Shown: piece after piece, positions 10,328 to 19,645 of the stretch
How the letters are laid out: every line of letters starts with the position of its first letter
Position numbering within the stretch: position 1 is the first letter of the stretch
Source: Pseudomonas putida
Lineage (GTDB): Bacteria; Pseudomonadota; Gammaproteobacteria; Pseudomonadales; Pseudomonadaceae
NCBI RefSeq assembly: GCF_001976065.1
Contig: NZ_MNAH01000007.1
Location: forward strand, 114,005-178,004
Reading direction: 5' to 3'
DNA length: 64,000 nucleotides
Notes under the pieces: generated by a model
What the model saw: the letters and a program-made list of their open reading frames with translations, nothing else
Database searches by the model: none
Told to the model about the DNA's origin: nothing
Made by a program: the position numbers and the translations under genes

Positions 10328-13300
10328 ATGCCGAAATCTGTTGACCGTATTCCGCCGATGCCGCGCATCCAGGCGCTCGACCCCAAAAGCTCCGAACAGA
10401 GCTGGGAGAGTGCCTCGCAACTGCTGGCCGCGCTCAACGGCGCGCGCCTGGGTGCCTGGTATTGGGACATCGAGCGCGGGCAGATCAGTTGGTCCCGGGG
10501 CACCCAGGCGCTGTTTGGTTTCGATCCCCGGCAACCGTTGCCGGCCGACCTGGAATACCTTGACTTGCTGCCTGTGGAAGATCGGGCCAAGACCCTTCGC
10601 GCCTTCCATGCCGTGATCGGCGGTGCGCCGCTGGAACAAGCGATGCACCACCGCGTGCGCTGGCCCGACGGCAGCCTGCATTGGCTGGAGATCAGCGGCA
10701 GCCTGCTGCCGGACAAGCACGGCCGTCCACGCATGATTGGCGTGATCCGCGAAATCACCCACCAACGCCAGCGCGAACAGGCGCTGAGCAGCTCGGAGAA
10801 ACGCTTCGCCACGCTGTTTCACCTGTGCCCGAACATGGTCCTGCTGACGCGCCAGGAAGACGGCCTGATCACCGAAGCCAACCAGTATTTCGAAAGCCTG
10901 TTCGGCTGGCCGGTCCAGGATGCGATCGGCCGCACCACACTGGAACTGGGCCTGTGGGTGCACCCCGAACAACGCGCGCAACTGGTCAAGGCCACCAAGG
11001 CCAAAGGCGAGCTGACCAGCATGGAAGTGCAGTTTCGCGCCAGCAACGGGCAGATCCACGATGGCATCCTCAGCGCGCAAAAGGTCGAACTCGAAGGCCA
11101 GCCCTTCCTGCTGAGCACCTTTCTCGACACCACTGAACGCAAGGCCGCCGAGCACGCCCTCAAGGACAGCCAGGAGCGCCTCGACCTGGCCCTGGACTCG
11201 GCGCAACTGGGCACCTGGGACTGGCACATTCCCAGCGGCATGTTGTATGGCTCGGCCCGCGCCGCGCAGTTGCACGGCATGGAGGCCATGCCTTTTCATG
11301 AATCCTTCGACGAGTTTTTCGAAGGCGTGCCCGGCGAAGAGCGCGACACCATGCGCGATGCCTACCGCAGCCTGCGCGAAGGCCCGGCCGGCAACTATCA
11401 GCTGACCTATCGGGTGCAGATGCCGGATGGCAGCTCACGCTACCTGGAAAGCCGCGCGCGCCTCTACCGCGATGAAAACGGCGTGCCCTTGCGCATGGCC
11501 GGTACCCTGCTCGACATCACCGACCAGGTCGAGCGCGAACAACGCCTGGTGGCCTCCGAAGAGAAATTCGCCACCCTGTTCCAGGTCAGCCCGGACCCGA
11601 TCTGCGTGACGCGCCAGGACACCGGGCAGTTCATCGAGATCAACTCCAGCTTCACCCAGACCTTCGGCTGGAGCGCCGCCGATGTGATCGGGCGCAGCGC
11701 CGACGAAATCGGCCTGTGGGACGCCTCGGCAAAAAGCCTGCAGCGAATCGAACAGGTGATCCGCGAGCAAGGCCTGAACAATGTCGCGATCCTCGTCCAG
11801 CACAAGGACGGGCAGTCGCTGACTTGCGTGATTTCCAGCCGCCAGATCAGCGTCAGCGAGCAGCCGTGCGTCGTCACCACCTTGCGCGACATCACCCAGC
11901 AGCAACGCTCGGAAGCGGCGCTCAAGGCCAGCGAAGAGAAATTCGCCAAGGCCTTCCACTCAAGCCCCGACGCCATCACCATCACTGAACGCGATACCGG
12001 GCGTTACCTGGAGGTCAACGACGGTTTCTGCCGCCTGACCGGCTACCGCGCCGACGAAGTGATCGGTCGTACCGTGTACCAGGTGGGGATCTGGGCCGAA
12101 GAAAAACAACGCTCGACCTTGCTCGCCGAGCTGCAGATCAAGGGCCGGGTGCATCACCAGGAAATGCTCGGGCGCAACAAGCGCGGCGAGTTGCTGACGG
12201 TAGAGGTCTCGGTAGAACCGATCACCCTCAACGAAACCGCGTGCCTGCTGCTGACCGCCCGGGACGTCAGCCTGCTGAAGAACGCCGAGGCGCAGATCCG
12301 TCACCTGGCCTACCACGACCCGCTGACCAACCTGCCCAACCGCGCGCTGCTGATGGATCGCCTGAGCCAGCAGATCGCCCTGCTCAAGCGCCATAACCTG
12401 CGCGGCGCGTTGATGTTCCTCGACCTCGACCACTTCAAGCACATCAACGATTCCCTCGGTCATCCGGTGGGCGATACGGTGCTGAAGATCATCACCGCGC
12501 GCCTGGAAGCCAGCGTGCGCATGGAAGACACCGTCGCGCGCCTGGGCGGTGATGAATTCGTGGTGTTGCTCAGTGGCCTCGAAGGCTCGCGCAACGAGGT
12601 CAGCGATCAGGTCCGCGAGCTGGCCGATACCATTCGTGAGCTGCTGTCCGAACCGATGTTCCTCGACGGTCAACGCCTGCAAGTAACGCCGAGTATCGGC
12701 ATCGCTTTGATTCCCGACCACGGCTCGACGCCAACCGACTTGCTCAAGCGCGCCGACATCGCCCTTTATCGCGCCAAGGATTCGGGACGCAATACCGCGC
12801 AGATGTACCACAACACCATGCAGAAGGCCGCGAGCGAGCGCCTGCGCATGGAAACCGACCTGCGCCTGGCACTTTCGCGCGGTGAGTTTCGCGTGCATTA
12901 CCAACCCCAGGTGGACGCCCGGGATAACCGCATCGTCGGCGCCGAAGCGCTGGTGCGCTGGAATCATCCGGAGCTCGGCGCGCAGTCGCCCACCGAGTTC
13001 ATCAAGGTCCTGGAAGACAGCGGGCTGATCCTGGAGGTCGGCACCTGGATCGTCGACGAAGCCTGCCAGGCCTTCAGGCAACTGATCGCCGATGGCCTGG
13101 TGGACCCCGCGCAATTCAGCCTGTGCGTCAACATCAGCCCACGCCAGTTCCGCCAGAACGACTTCGTCGAGCGCATCGAAAACAGCCTCGCCACCTATGG
13201 CCTGCCCTTCTCGCTGCTGAAACTGGAAATCACCGAAGGCATCGTCATCCAGAACCTGGAAGACACCATCAACAAGATGCTGCGCCTGAAAAAGCTGGGC

Positions 13301-13603
13301 GTGAGCTTTGCCATGGACGATTTCGGCACCGGTTACTCCTCGCTGACCTACCTCAAGCGCCTGCCGGTCGACACCCTGAAAATCGACCAGTCGTTCATTC
13401 GCGACGCCACCACCGACCCCAACGACGCCGAGATCATCCGCGCCATCGTCGCCATGGCCCGCAGCCTGGAACTGAAGATCATCGCCGAAGGAGTGGAGAC
13501 CTCGGAGCAACTGGAGTTCCTGCAAGGCCTGGGCTGCCATCTCTATCAGGGCTACCTGCATAGCCGGCCGCTGCCGGTGGAGGATCTGCAGAAGCTCCTG
13601 TAG
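10328..13603 (+). CDS. Multi-PAS diguanylate cyclase/phosphodiesterase (GGDEF-EAL)
   Basis: This 1091-residue soluble protein has five PAS-like sensor domains (beginning near LGAWYWDIERG, KRFATLFHLCPN, LGTWDWHIPSG, EKFATLFQVSPD and EKFAKAFHSSPD), then GGDEF and EAL domains that make and break cyclic-di-GMP. GGDEF is intact at residues 740-744 with an RxxD inhibitory site RMED at 731-734. The EAL motif is at 873-875 and the DDFGTGYSSL loop is canonical, so both activities look possible. No transmembrane segment is seen, so it should sense a cytoplasmic signal. ATG 10328 is preferred to the upstream TTG because AAGG lies seven bases before it. It stands alone between the LysR gene and the PAAR gene. 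Confidence 0.95.
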   Translation: MPKSVDRIPPMPRIQALDPKSSEQSWESASQLLAALNGARLGAWYWDIERGQISWSRGTQALFGFDPRQPLPADLEYLDLLPVEDRAKTLRAFHAVIGGAPLEQAMHHRVRWPDGSLHWLEISGSLLPDKHGRPRMIGVIREITHQRQREQALSSSEKRFATLFHLCPNMVLLTRQEDGLITEANQYFESLFGWPVQDAIGRTTLELGLWVHPEQRAQLVKATKAKGELTSMEVQFRASNGQIHDGILSAQKVELEGQPFLLSTFLDTTERKAAEHALKDSQERLDLALDSAQLGTWDWHIPSGMLYGSARAAQLHGMEAMPFHESFDEFFEGVPGEERDTMRDAYRSLREGPAGNYQLTYRVQMPDGSSRYLESRARLYRDENGVPLRMAGTLLDITDQVEREQRLVASEEKFATLFQVSPDPICVTRQDTGQFIEINSSFTQTFGWSAADVIGRSADEIGLWDASAKSLQRIEQVIREQGLNNVAILVQHKDGQSLTCVISSRQISVSEQPCVVTTLRDITQQQRSEAALKASEEKFAKAFHSSPDAITITERDTGRYLEVNDGFCRLTGYRADEVIGRTVYQVGIWAEEKQRSTLLAELQIKGRVHHQEMLGRNKRGELLTVEVSVEPITLNETACLLLTARDVSLLKNAEAQIRHLAYHDPLTNLPNRALLMDRLSQQIALLKRHNLRGALMFLDLDHFKHINDSLGHPVGDTVLKIITARLEASVRMEDTVARLGGDEFVVLLSGLEGSRNEVSDQVRELADTIRELLSEPMFLDGQRLQVTPSIGIALIPDHGSTPTDLLKRADIALYRAKDSGRNTAQMYHNTMQKAASERLRMETDLRLALSRGEFRVHYQPQVDARDNRIVGAEALVRWNHPELGAQSPTEFIKVLEDSGLILEVGTWIVDEACQAFRQLIADGLVDPAQFSLCVNISPRQFRQNDFVERIENSLATYGLPFSLLKLEITEGIVIQNLEDTINKMLRLKKLGVSFAMDDFGTGYSSLTYLKRLPVDTLKIDQSFIRDATTDPNDAEIIRAIVAMARSLELKIIAEGVETSEQLEFLQGLGCHLYQGYLHSRPLPVEDLQKLL

Positions 13604-13703
13604 GAACGAACTTACTGGTTGAATACCACTTTCATACGCGCATTCCGGAAACGTCCGATTTACGCCTGACCGCCCCATATAGAACCCTTGCGCTGCACTT
13701 TGC

Positions 13704-13729
13704 CCTGCCTCCAATCCTTCGGAGGCAGG
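13704..13729 (+). other. Short perfect hairpin in the PAAR gene leader
   Basis: CCTGCCTCC (13704-13712) and GGAGGCAGG (13721-13729) form a perfect 9-bp stem with an 8-base loop, 36 bp before the PAAR gene start. No T run follows, so it is not a plain terminator. It could be an operator or a leader structure. Confidence 0.45.
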
Positions 13730-13765
13730 CGCAATTTGATCATCAACAGACAAGGAGTTGCAGCC

Positions 13766-15175
13766 ATGGCCAAGGGATATTTCATTCGCAAGGGCGAGAA
13801 GACCAGTTGCGGTGGCGAGGTGCTCGAGGCCGATACCCGCGTGATGATGTTTGGCATCGCCCACGCTCGCGCAGGGGATCGGGTTTCCTGTGGCAAAAAC
13901 GACGAAACCTACCAAATCGTCGGTGGCATCTCGTACATGGACAGTCACGGCAGACTGGTATCTGGCTCGCTGGATAGCCGCAGCAGCTGCCCCTGCAAGG
14001 CCAGTCTCCTCCACTCCTTCACCAACGCCACCTATGAGTCCAAACAAGGTGGTGCGCCGCAATCCGTGAGGAGTGTCCCTCAACAGGAAGCGGCGCTAGT
14101 TGCGCCCAGCAACCCGGTCGCCCCGCGACAGTCCGGCTCCACTTCAGCGCGGGCGCCCACACCCACGCTCAGCGAACGGCCAGGGACAGTCTGTGAAAAC
14201 CTTTGGCGTGATTACCAGCTTCGGGTCGAGAACGTCGCGGCACCGGGCGGCAAACTGATCGCCGATCCGAAGACACGCAACAAGGCAATCAATGCGGCCT
14301 TCGCCTCGAAACAGGTGGGTTGTGGACTACTGCACGCGGCCGACACGCTTGAGAAGATGCAGGCGGAAGAGCAGGCGATACAGCAACTGAGGGACAGTGC
14401 CAGACGAGGACTGGGTGGTTTGTTCAGCAGCAGCGAGCGGGAAAAACGCGCAAAAATTCGCGAGTTCGAGCAGCGCCAGCACGAGTACGAACAGGCCAAC
14501 CGTGACAACCCGGTGTGGGGCTTCACTCACTGGGGTGCCGACATGCCCTTGTCGTACTCGCAACGGATGTACCGGTTTGTTTACGAGATGCTGGCGATGG
14601 GCAATACCACGCTGTTTTTGGATGTGTATCCGTTGCATGTGTTCTACAGGGAGCGTGGGTTGGAGGCGCTTAAAGATTGCCTGCCTGCACGGAAAAACAT
14701 CTATGGGAGTGGGCAGTATCCGGTGCTGTGGCCGGTCGGGCAGGAAAAGCTGAGATTCGGGACTGACCATAAAGAAGTCCTGCAAGCCTTTGAGGCAATT
14801 GAGGCGGGTAACATCGCCGAGAGTGTCGCGTTTCTTGCAACGCACGAACAAGTCAACATCCTGCAGCCAGCGATGTACAACGAAAAAGGCCTGCAATGGT
14901 TGCTGCACGGTAACCATGCCTCCTACGTCATCGGTTTTCCGTCAGGTGTCGCTGAGGCAGTCGAACTGACCCTGGCCAGTCAGTGCCGCCGTATCGATGA
15001 TGGACGCACCATTGGTTTCAGCAACAACCCCGTTGCCGACCTCTCCGAGGTCAACCAACGTATGGCCTTCGTTTTAAGGGCAGCGGAGCAGTTTGATGAT
15101 CTGCTGCACAGCGACCAACGCAAGCAGCTGGAGGAATCGATTCGGGATATCGCCTGGGGTGGAGGCGTGCGATGA
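13766..15175 (+). CDS. PAAR-domain protein with C-terminal extension, candidate type VI secretion effector
   Basis: The 469-residue protein starts at ATG 13766 behind AAGGAG. Residues about 1-95 form a PAAR domain (MAKGYFIRKGEKTSCGGEVL, ARAGDRVSCGKND, a closing SSCPCKASLLHSF), the cone that caps the VgrG spike of type VI secretion systems. A low-complexity Ser/Ala/Pro linker follows, then a 300-residue C-terminal domain containing NPVWGFTHWGADMPLSY, GNTTLFLDVYPLHVFYRERG and SYVIGFPSGVAEA. I cannot assign that domain to a known toxin fold. The next gene overlaps by 4 bp and encodes a membrane-anchored protein that could be its immunity partner. No other T6SS genes are in the window. Confidence 0.8.
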   Translation: MAKGYFIRKGEKTSCGGEVLEADTRVMMFGIAHARAGDRVSCGKNDETYQIVGGISYMDSHGRLVSGSLDSRSSCPCKASLLHSFTNATYESKQGGAPQSVRSVPQQEAALVAPSNPVAPRQSGSTSARAPTPTLSERPGTVCENLWRDYQLRVENVAAPGGKLIADPKTRNKAINAAFASKQVGCGLLHAADTLEKMQAEEQAIQQLRDSARRGLGGLFSSSEREKRAKIREFEQRQHEYEQANRDNPVWGFTHWGADMPLSYSQRMYRFVYEMLAMGNTTLFLDVYPLHVFYRERGLEALKDCLPARKNIYGSGQYPVLWPVGQEKLRFGTDHKEVLQAFEAIEAGNIAESVAFLATHEQVNILQPAMYNEKGLQWLLHGNHASYVIGFPSGVAEAVELTLASQCRRIDDGRTIGFSNNPVADLSEVNQRMAFVLRAAEQFDDLLHSDQRKQLEESIRDIAWGGGVR

Positions 15176-15786
15176 GCCTCATGCGGCGCATGGGCTGGCG
15201 ACGGGGCATGCTGACACTGGCTGTCGCGGCCCTCCTGACATTAGCCGCTATTCAAGTGGTGTCGGAAGAGCCGGAAATCGCCCTGTTGATTGGCGAGCCG
15301 CACGAGGCTATGCGCCAGCGCTCCAGTGCTGCCATCGATCCGGCCATTCAAGGACATGTCTCATTTAGTATCCCGAAGTCCGATGCTCGCCTGCGCTTCA
15401 TAGATCCCGAGTACAGCTTCGTGACTCCACAAGCCCGATTCTTCGCGATTATTTACGACAAAGACTTGATCAACAGTGTCCGCATGTCCCCACAAATCGA
15501 GCCGCTTTTGCTCGACGACACCCTCAAGGTCGTGCTGGATTTGCAAGACCAATTGCGCAAGGCCGGTTGGACGCCCATCCGCATCAAGGAAGATCCACCG
15601 TTCGCCGACACACCAGAATGGCGGGCCCGATTGCGCGACGTGAACAAGGGCGGCACTTCCTATTGGCATGCGGGCGACAAGTACCAGGTGATGCTGGTGG
15701 TTGGGCGTTTCAGGGACGAGAAGCGTCCCACAGAGGAGCGCTACCTCATCACCCTGTCACTGGCCACGCCATGGACGAATCCCTGA
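15172..15786 (+). CDS. Membrane-anchored protein of unknown function, candidate immunity protein
   Basis: The 204-residue product has one N-terminal signal-anchor (RRGMLTLAVAALLTLAAIQVV) preceded by arginines, so the rest is probably periplasmic. The start ATG overlaps the TGA of the PAAR gene (ATGA), showing translational coupling. No known family is recognised. The soluble part includes a YDKDLINSVRM segment and ends RYLITLSLATPWTNP. By analogy with effector-immunity pairs, a periplasm-facing protein coupled to a PAAR protein would neutralise it; this is inference. An accessory or adaptor role is the main alternative. Confidence 0.7.
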   Translation: MSLMRRMGWRRGMLTLAVAALLTLAAIQVVSEEPEIALLIGEPHEAMRQRSSAAIDPAIQGHVSFSIPKSDARLRFIDPEYSFVTPQARFFAIIYDKDLINSVRMSPQIEPLLLDDTLKVVLDLQDQLRKAGWTPIRIKEDPPFADTPEWRARLRDVNKGGTSYWHAGDKYQVMLVVGRFRDEKRPTEERYLITLSLATPWTNP

Positions 15787-15913
15787 CTTTTCTTCATCGC
15801 GACAAGACCACGCTTTCAGCATTAAACCCACACACCAGGCGCCGTCGCCAAATCCATCCCAAGATGCCATCTACACTCAGTAACCATATCGCCTCCCCCG
15901 AGACCTCATCAAC

Positions 15914-16555
15914 GTGCCCAGCATCTACCAGATCAAACCCGCCTTCCAAAACCTCCTGCGCCCCCTGGTCCAGCGCCTGTTCGACAAGGGCACCACTGCC
16001 AACCAGGTCACCCTGATCGCAGGCATCGGCTCAATCCTGGTGGGCGTAGTGATCGCAAGCTTCGTGCATCACCCCTGGGTCTTTGCACTGGTACCGATCT
16101 GGATGATCGTGCGCATGGCGCTCAACGCCATCGACGGCATGTTGGCTCGGGAATTCAACCAGCAGTCGCGCCTGGGGGCCTATCTCAATGAGCTGTGCGA
16201 CATCACCGCCGACTGCGCCCTGATCCTGCCCTTTGCCCTGCTGCCCGGTGTCAGCCTGTGGCTGGTGCTGCTGGTGGCCCTGCTCGCCTTGTTCAGCGAG
16301 TACAGCGGCGTGCTGGGGCCGATGGTCGGCGCTTCGCGGCGCTATGACGGGCCCATGGGCAAAAGTGACCGGGCTTTTGTCCTGGGGATCGTGGCCGCTG
16401 GCATCGTACCGGGCTGGATCAGCCCCTTCTGGGTCAACACGGTGTTCGCGATCATCGTGATGCTACTGGTCTACACCCTGGTCAACCGGGTCCGCCAGGG
16501 CCTCAGGGAAGCACAAATCGACAGCTCTTCAGCCGAAGGAAATGGCAATGCGTGA
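15914..16555 (+). CDS. YnbA-like CDP-alcohol phosphatidyltransferase
   Basis: A 213-residue polytopic membrane protein with a GTG start. The CDP-alcohol phosphotransferase signature lies at residues 71-96 (NAIDGMLARE..GAYLNELCD). Canonical enzymes have four acidic positions; here the first (71) and third (92) are Asn, while Asp74 and Asp96 remain. As I recall, E. coli YnbA has the same two Asn, so this may mark a YnbA subfamily and not decay. The gene opens a six-gene overlapping operon with ynbC-, ynbD- and cdsA/ynbB-like members. The product should join a CDP-linked lipid to an unknown alcohol. Confidence 0.85.
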   Translation: MPSIYQIKPAFQNLLRPLVQRLFDKGTTANQVTLIAGIGSILVGVVIASFVHHPWVFALVPIWMIVRMALNAIDGMLAREFNQQSRLGAYLNELCDITADCALILPFALLPGVSLWLVLLVALLALFSEYSGVLGPMVGASRRYDGPMGKSDRAFVLGIVAAGIVPGWISPFWVNTVFAIIVMLLVYTLVNRVRQGLREAQIDSSSAEGNGNA

Positions 16556-18302
16556 AGCACAACAACAGACATTCACCACCCACGACGACGTGCAACTGTT
16601 CTATCGACACTGGCCCGGCACCACAGAACCTGGGGAACCGCGCAAGGCCGTGCTGCTGTTTCACCGCGGCCACGAACACTCCGGACGCATTGCCCATCTG
16701 GTGGATGAACTGGACCTGCCCGGTTTTGACTTCTTTGCCTGGGATGCCCGGGGCCATGGCCTCTCGCCAGGCGCCCGCGGCGACAGCCCCGGCTTCGCCA
16801 CCAGCGTGCGGGACGTGCAGACCTTTTGCGAGCACCTGAGCGCGACCTACCAGATCGACGAACAGAATATCGCGGTGATCGCGCAAAGCGTCGGCGCGGT
16901 GATCGTCGCCACCTGGGCCCACGATTACGCGCCGCGCATCCGTGCGCTGGTGCTGGCGTCCCCGGCGTTCAAGGTCAAGCTCTATGTGCCCTTCGCCCGC
17001 CAGGGGTTGGCGCTGATGCGCCGGTGGCGCGGCAACTTTTTCGTCAACAGCTACGTCAAGGCGCGCTTTCTCAGCCACGACCCGCAGCGCGTCGCCAGCT
17101 ACGACAGCGATCCGCTGATCACCAAGGCCATTTCAGTGAATGTCCTGCTCGGTCTCTACGAGGCCGCCGAACGGGTCGTGGCCGATGCCCAGGCCATCAC
17201 GATACCCACCCAGTTATTGATCTCCGGTGCCGACTTCGTCGTGCATCGCCAGCCCCAGGAACACTTCTTCGAGCGCCTGGGCAGCCTGCGCAAGGAAAAA
17301 CATGTGCTGCCGGGGTTCTTTCACGACACCCTGGGCGAAAAGAACCGCGGGCACGCCGTCGCCAGCGCACGTCGCTTCATCCTGCAGAACTTCGCACAAC
17401 CCGGCGAACGTCCCAGCCTGCTGGACGCCGATCGCCTGGGCCTGACCTGCGCCGAATCCGAATCACTGGCCGCGCCGCTGCCGCACAACTCCCTGCGCGA
17501 CCTGTATTGGCGTATGACCCGTGCCAGCATGCGCCTGGGCAGCCGACTGTCGTCCGGGATCAAGCTGGGGTTCGACACCGGGTTCGACTCCGGGAGCACC
17601 CTGGACTACGTCTATCGCAACACCCCCACGGGCAAGTCGGGCGTCGGCCGCCTGATCGACCGCAATTACCTCGACTCCATCGGCTGGCGCGGCATTCGCC
17701 AACGCAAGCTGCACGTCGAAGAACTGCTGCGCCTGGCGATGCAGCAACTACGCGACCAAGGCCGCGAAGTGCGCATCGTCGACATCGCCGCCGGCCACGG
17801 ACGCTACATTCTTGAAGCCCTGCAGGGTGTCAGCCCGTTACCCGAGTCGATCCTGTTGCGCGACTACAGTGACATCAACGTGCGCGACGGCAGCGCGCTG
17901 ATCCGCGAAAAAGGCCTGGAAGGGATCGCACAATTCGTCAAGGGCGACGCCTTCGACCGTGCCGACCTGGCCGCGCTGGAACCCAAGCCGACCCTGGCGG
18001 TGGTCTCCGGTTTGTACGAGCTGTTCGCCAACAACCAAATGGTCGCGGGTTCCCTCGCCGGCCTGGCCGAAGCCGTGGAGCCTGGCGGTTATCTGGTCTA
18101 CACCGGTCAACCCTGGCACCCGCAGCTGGAACTGATCGCCCGCGCCTTGACCAGCCACCGTGAAGGCCAGGCCTGGGTCATGCGCCGGCGCACCCAGGTG
18201 GAAATGGACCAATTGGTGGAGGCCGCTGGCTTTCGCAAAGTCAGCATGCGCGTCGACGAGTGGGGTATTTTCAGCGTGGCTCTCGCGCAACGGGTGTCTT
18301 GA
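16548..18302 (+). CDS. YnbC-like fusion: alpha/beta hydrolase plus methyltransferase
   Basis: Two enzymes are fused in 584 residues. The N-terminal half is a serine hydrolase of the monoacylglycerol-lipase type (AWDARGHGLSPGARG; nucleophile region IAQSVGAVIVAT; His in LPGFFHDTLG). The C-terminal half is a SAM-binding methyltransferase (VRIVDIAAGHGRYILEAL). ATG 16548 is chosen because AAGGA lies seven bases upstream; ATG 16542 would leave one base. It overlaps the ynbA-like gene by 8 bp and the next gene by 1 bp. The pairing of a lipase-like and a methylating domain suggests processing or modification of the lipid made by this operon. Confidence 0.85.
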   Translation: MREAQQQTFTTHDDVQLFYRHWPGTTEPGEPRKAVLLFHRGHEHSGRIAHLVDELDLPGFDFFAWDARGHGLSPGARGDSPGFATSVRDVQTFCEHLSATYQIDEQNIAVIAQSVGAVIVATWAHDYAPRIRALVLASPAFKVKLYVPFARQGLALMRRWRGNFFVNSYVKARFLSHDPQRVASYDSDPLITKAISVNVLLGLYEAAERVVADAQAITIPTQLLISGADFVVHRQPQEHFFERLGSLRKEKHVLPGFFHDTLGEKNRGHAVASARRFILQNFAQPGERPSLLDADRLGLTCAESESLAAPLPHNSLRDLYWRMTRASMRLGSRLSSGIKLGFDTGFDSGSTLDYVYRNTPTGKSGVGRLIDRNYLDSIGWRGIRQRKLHVEELLRLAMQQLRDQGREVRIVDIAAGHGRYILEALQGVSPLPESILLRDYSDINVRDGSALIREKGLEGIAQFVKGDAFDRADLAALEPKPTLAVVSGLYELFANNQMVAGSLAGLAEAVEPGGYLVYTGQPWHPQLELIARALTSHREGQAWVMRRRTQVEMDQLVEAAGFRKVSMRVDEWGIFSVALAQRVS

Positions 18303-19645
18303 TGCTGCGCAACACAACGACGGCGCGCGAGCCCGGTTTGCTCAAACCGGCGGTGCTCTGGTTGCTGCTGCTGGCGCCGTTGTTCTTCGGCACCTACGGC
18401 TTCGCCACCTGGTACACCACCCAGCGCGACGATGTCGGCAGCCTGGTGTTCGACTGGGAAAACCACATGCCGTTCTCGGCCTGGACCATCGTCCCCTACT
18501 GGTCCATCGACTTGCTGTACGGGTTGTCCCTGCTGCTACCCGACAGTCGCCAGGAACTCAAGCGCCACGCTTTGCGCCTGCTGACCGCGCAACTCATCGC
18601 AGTCAGTTGTTTCCTGATCTGGCCGTTGCGTTTCACCTTCGCCCGCCCGGAACTGGACGGCGTATTCGGCTGGCTGTTCGATGTCCTGGCGGGCTTCGAC
18701 AAGCCGTTCAATCAGGCGCCATCGCTGCACATTGCGTTGCTGGTGATCTTGTGGACTTGCTATCACAGGCATTTGCAGGGCCTCTGGCGCGGATTGATGC
18801 ATGCCTGGTTTGCCCTGATCGGGATTTCGGTACTGACTACCTATCAGCACCACTTCATCGATCTGCCGACCGGAGTACTGCTTGGCTGGCTATGTGTCTG
18901 GCTGTGGCCGCTGGAGGGGCCCAGCCCGCTGCAGGGTGCCAGGCTGGCAAGCGGAAAAAAACGCTGGCAATTGGGGCTGTATTACCTGGTGGGCGCTGCT
19001 GCTTTCGCGGGTCCGGCCTTTTGCTTCGGCGGCACCTGGCTGTGGCTGACCTGGCCGGCAGCGGCCATGCTGCTGGTGGCGCTCAATTACGCGGTGCTGG
19101 GCGCAGGCGGTTTTCAGAAGCGCGCCGATGGACGCTTGTCCCCTGCCGCTCGCTGGCTGCTGGCGCCCTACCTGGCGGCTGCCTGGCTCAACTCGCGCCT
19201 GTGGACGCGCAACAATCCGCTGCCGGACGAGGTACTCGATGACGTCTTGCTCGGGCGCATACCGACTGGCCGGGAACTCGAGGGCAGCCCTTTCAGCGCC
19301 GTGTTCGACCTGTGTGCCGAACTGTCGATCGATCCCGGCAGCGTCGCGTATCGCACGCTGCCGGTGCTGGACCTGACCGCCCCTACCCCCTCGCAATGCC
19401 AGGAAGCCGCGCTGGCCATCGAAAGCCTACGCCAGCACGGGCCGCTACTGGTCTGCTGCGCCTTGGGTTATTCGCGCAGCGCCACTGCCGTCGCCGCCTG
19501 GCTGTTGCACACCGGGCGGGCCAACAGCGTCGCCGAAGCCTTTTTGGTGATCCAGCGCGCACGCCCGGGGATTGTTTTGGGACTTCTGCATCGAGAGGCT
19601 CTGGAGCCACTGGCGATTAACAGGGAGGAGAGCGATGTCCATTGA
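18302..19645 (+). CDS. YnbD-like PAP2 / dual-specificity phosphatase membrane protein
   Basis: The 447-residue protein starts within the stop of the previous gene (TGATG). The N-terminal two thirds are several membrane segments with a PAP2-like signature (APSLHIAL and TTYQHHFIDLPTGVLLGW), as in lipid phosphatases. The C-terminal part is a cysteine phosphatase domain with a P-loop of CALGYSRS type, in which the usual His before the Cys is Cys. The same two-part design occurs in E. coli YnbD. Likely role: removing phosphate from a lipid intermediate at the membrane. Confidence 0.85.
   Translation: MLRNTTTAREPGLLKPAVLWLLLLAPLFFGTYGFATWYTTQRDDVGSLVFDWENHMPFSAWTIVPYWSIDLLYGLSLLLPDSRQELKRHALRLLTAQLIAVSCFLIWPLRFTFARPELDGVFGWLFDVLAGFDKPFNQAPSLHIALLVILWTCYHRHLQGLWRGLMHAWFALIGISVLTTYQHHFIDLPTGVLLGWLCVWLWPLEGPSPLQGARLASGKKRWQLGLYYLVGAAAFAGPAFCFGGTWLWLTWPAAAMLLVALNYAVLGAGGFQKRADGRLSPAARWLLAPYLAAAWLNSRLWTRNNPLPDEVLDDVLLGRIPTGRELEGSPFSAVFDLCAELSIDPGSVAYRTLPVLDLTAPTPSQCQEAALAIESLRQHGPLLVCCALGYSRSATAVAAWLLHTGRANSVAEAFLVIQRARPGIVLGLLHREALEPLAINREESDVH

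Noticed and set aside
11960..14083. 707-codon open frame on the minus strand opposite the GGDEF-EAL gene
   Set aside because: It is the antisense shadow of a GC-rich gene with clear domains. Its translation is low in conserved motifs.
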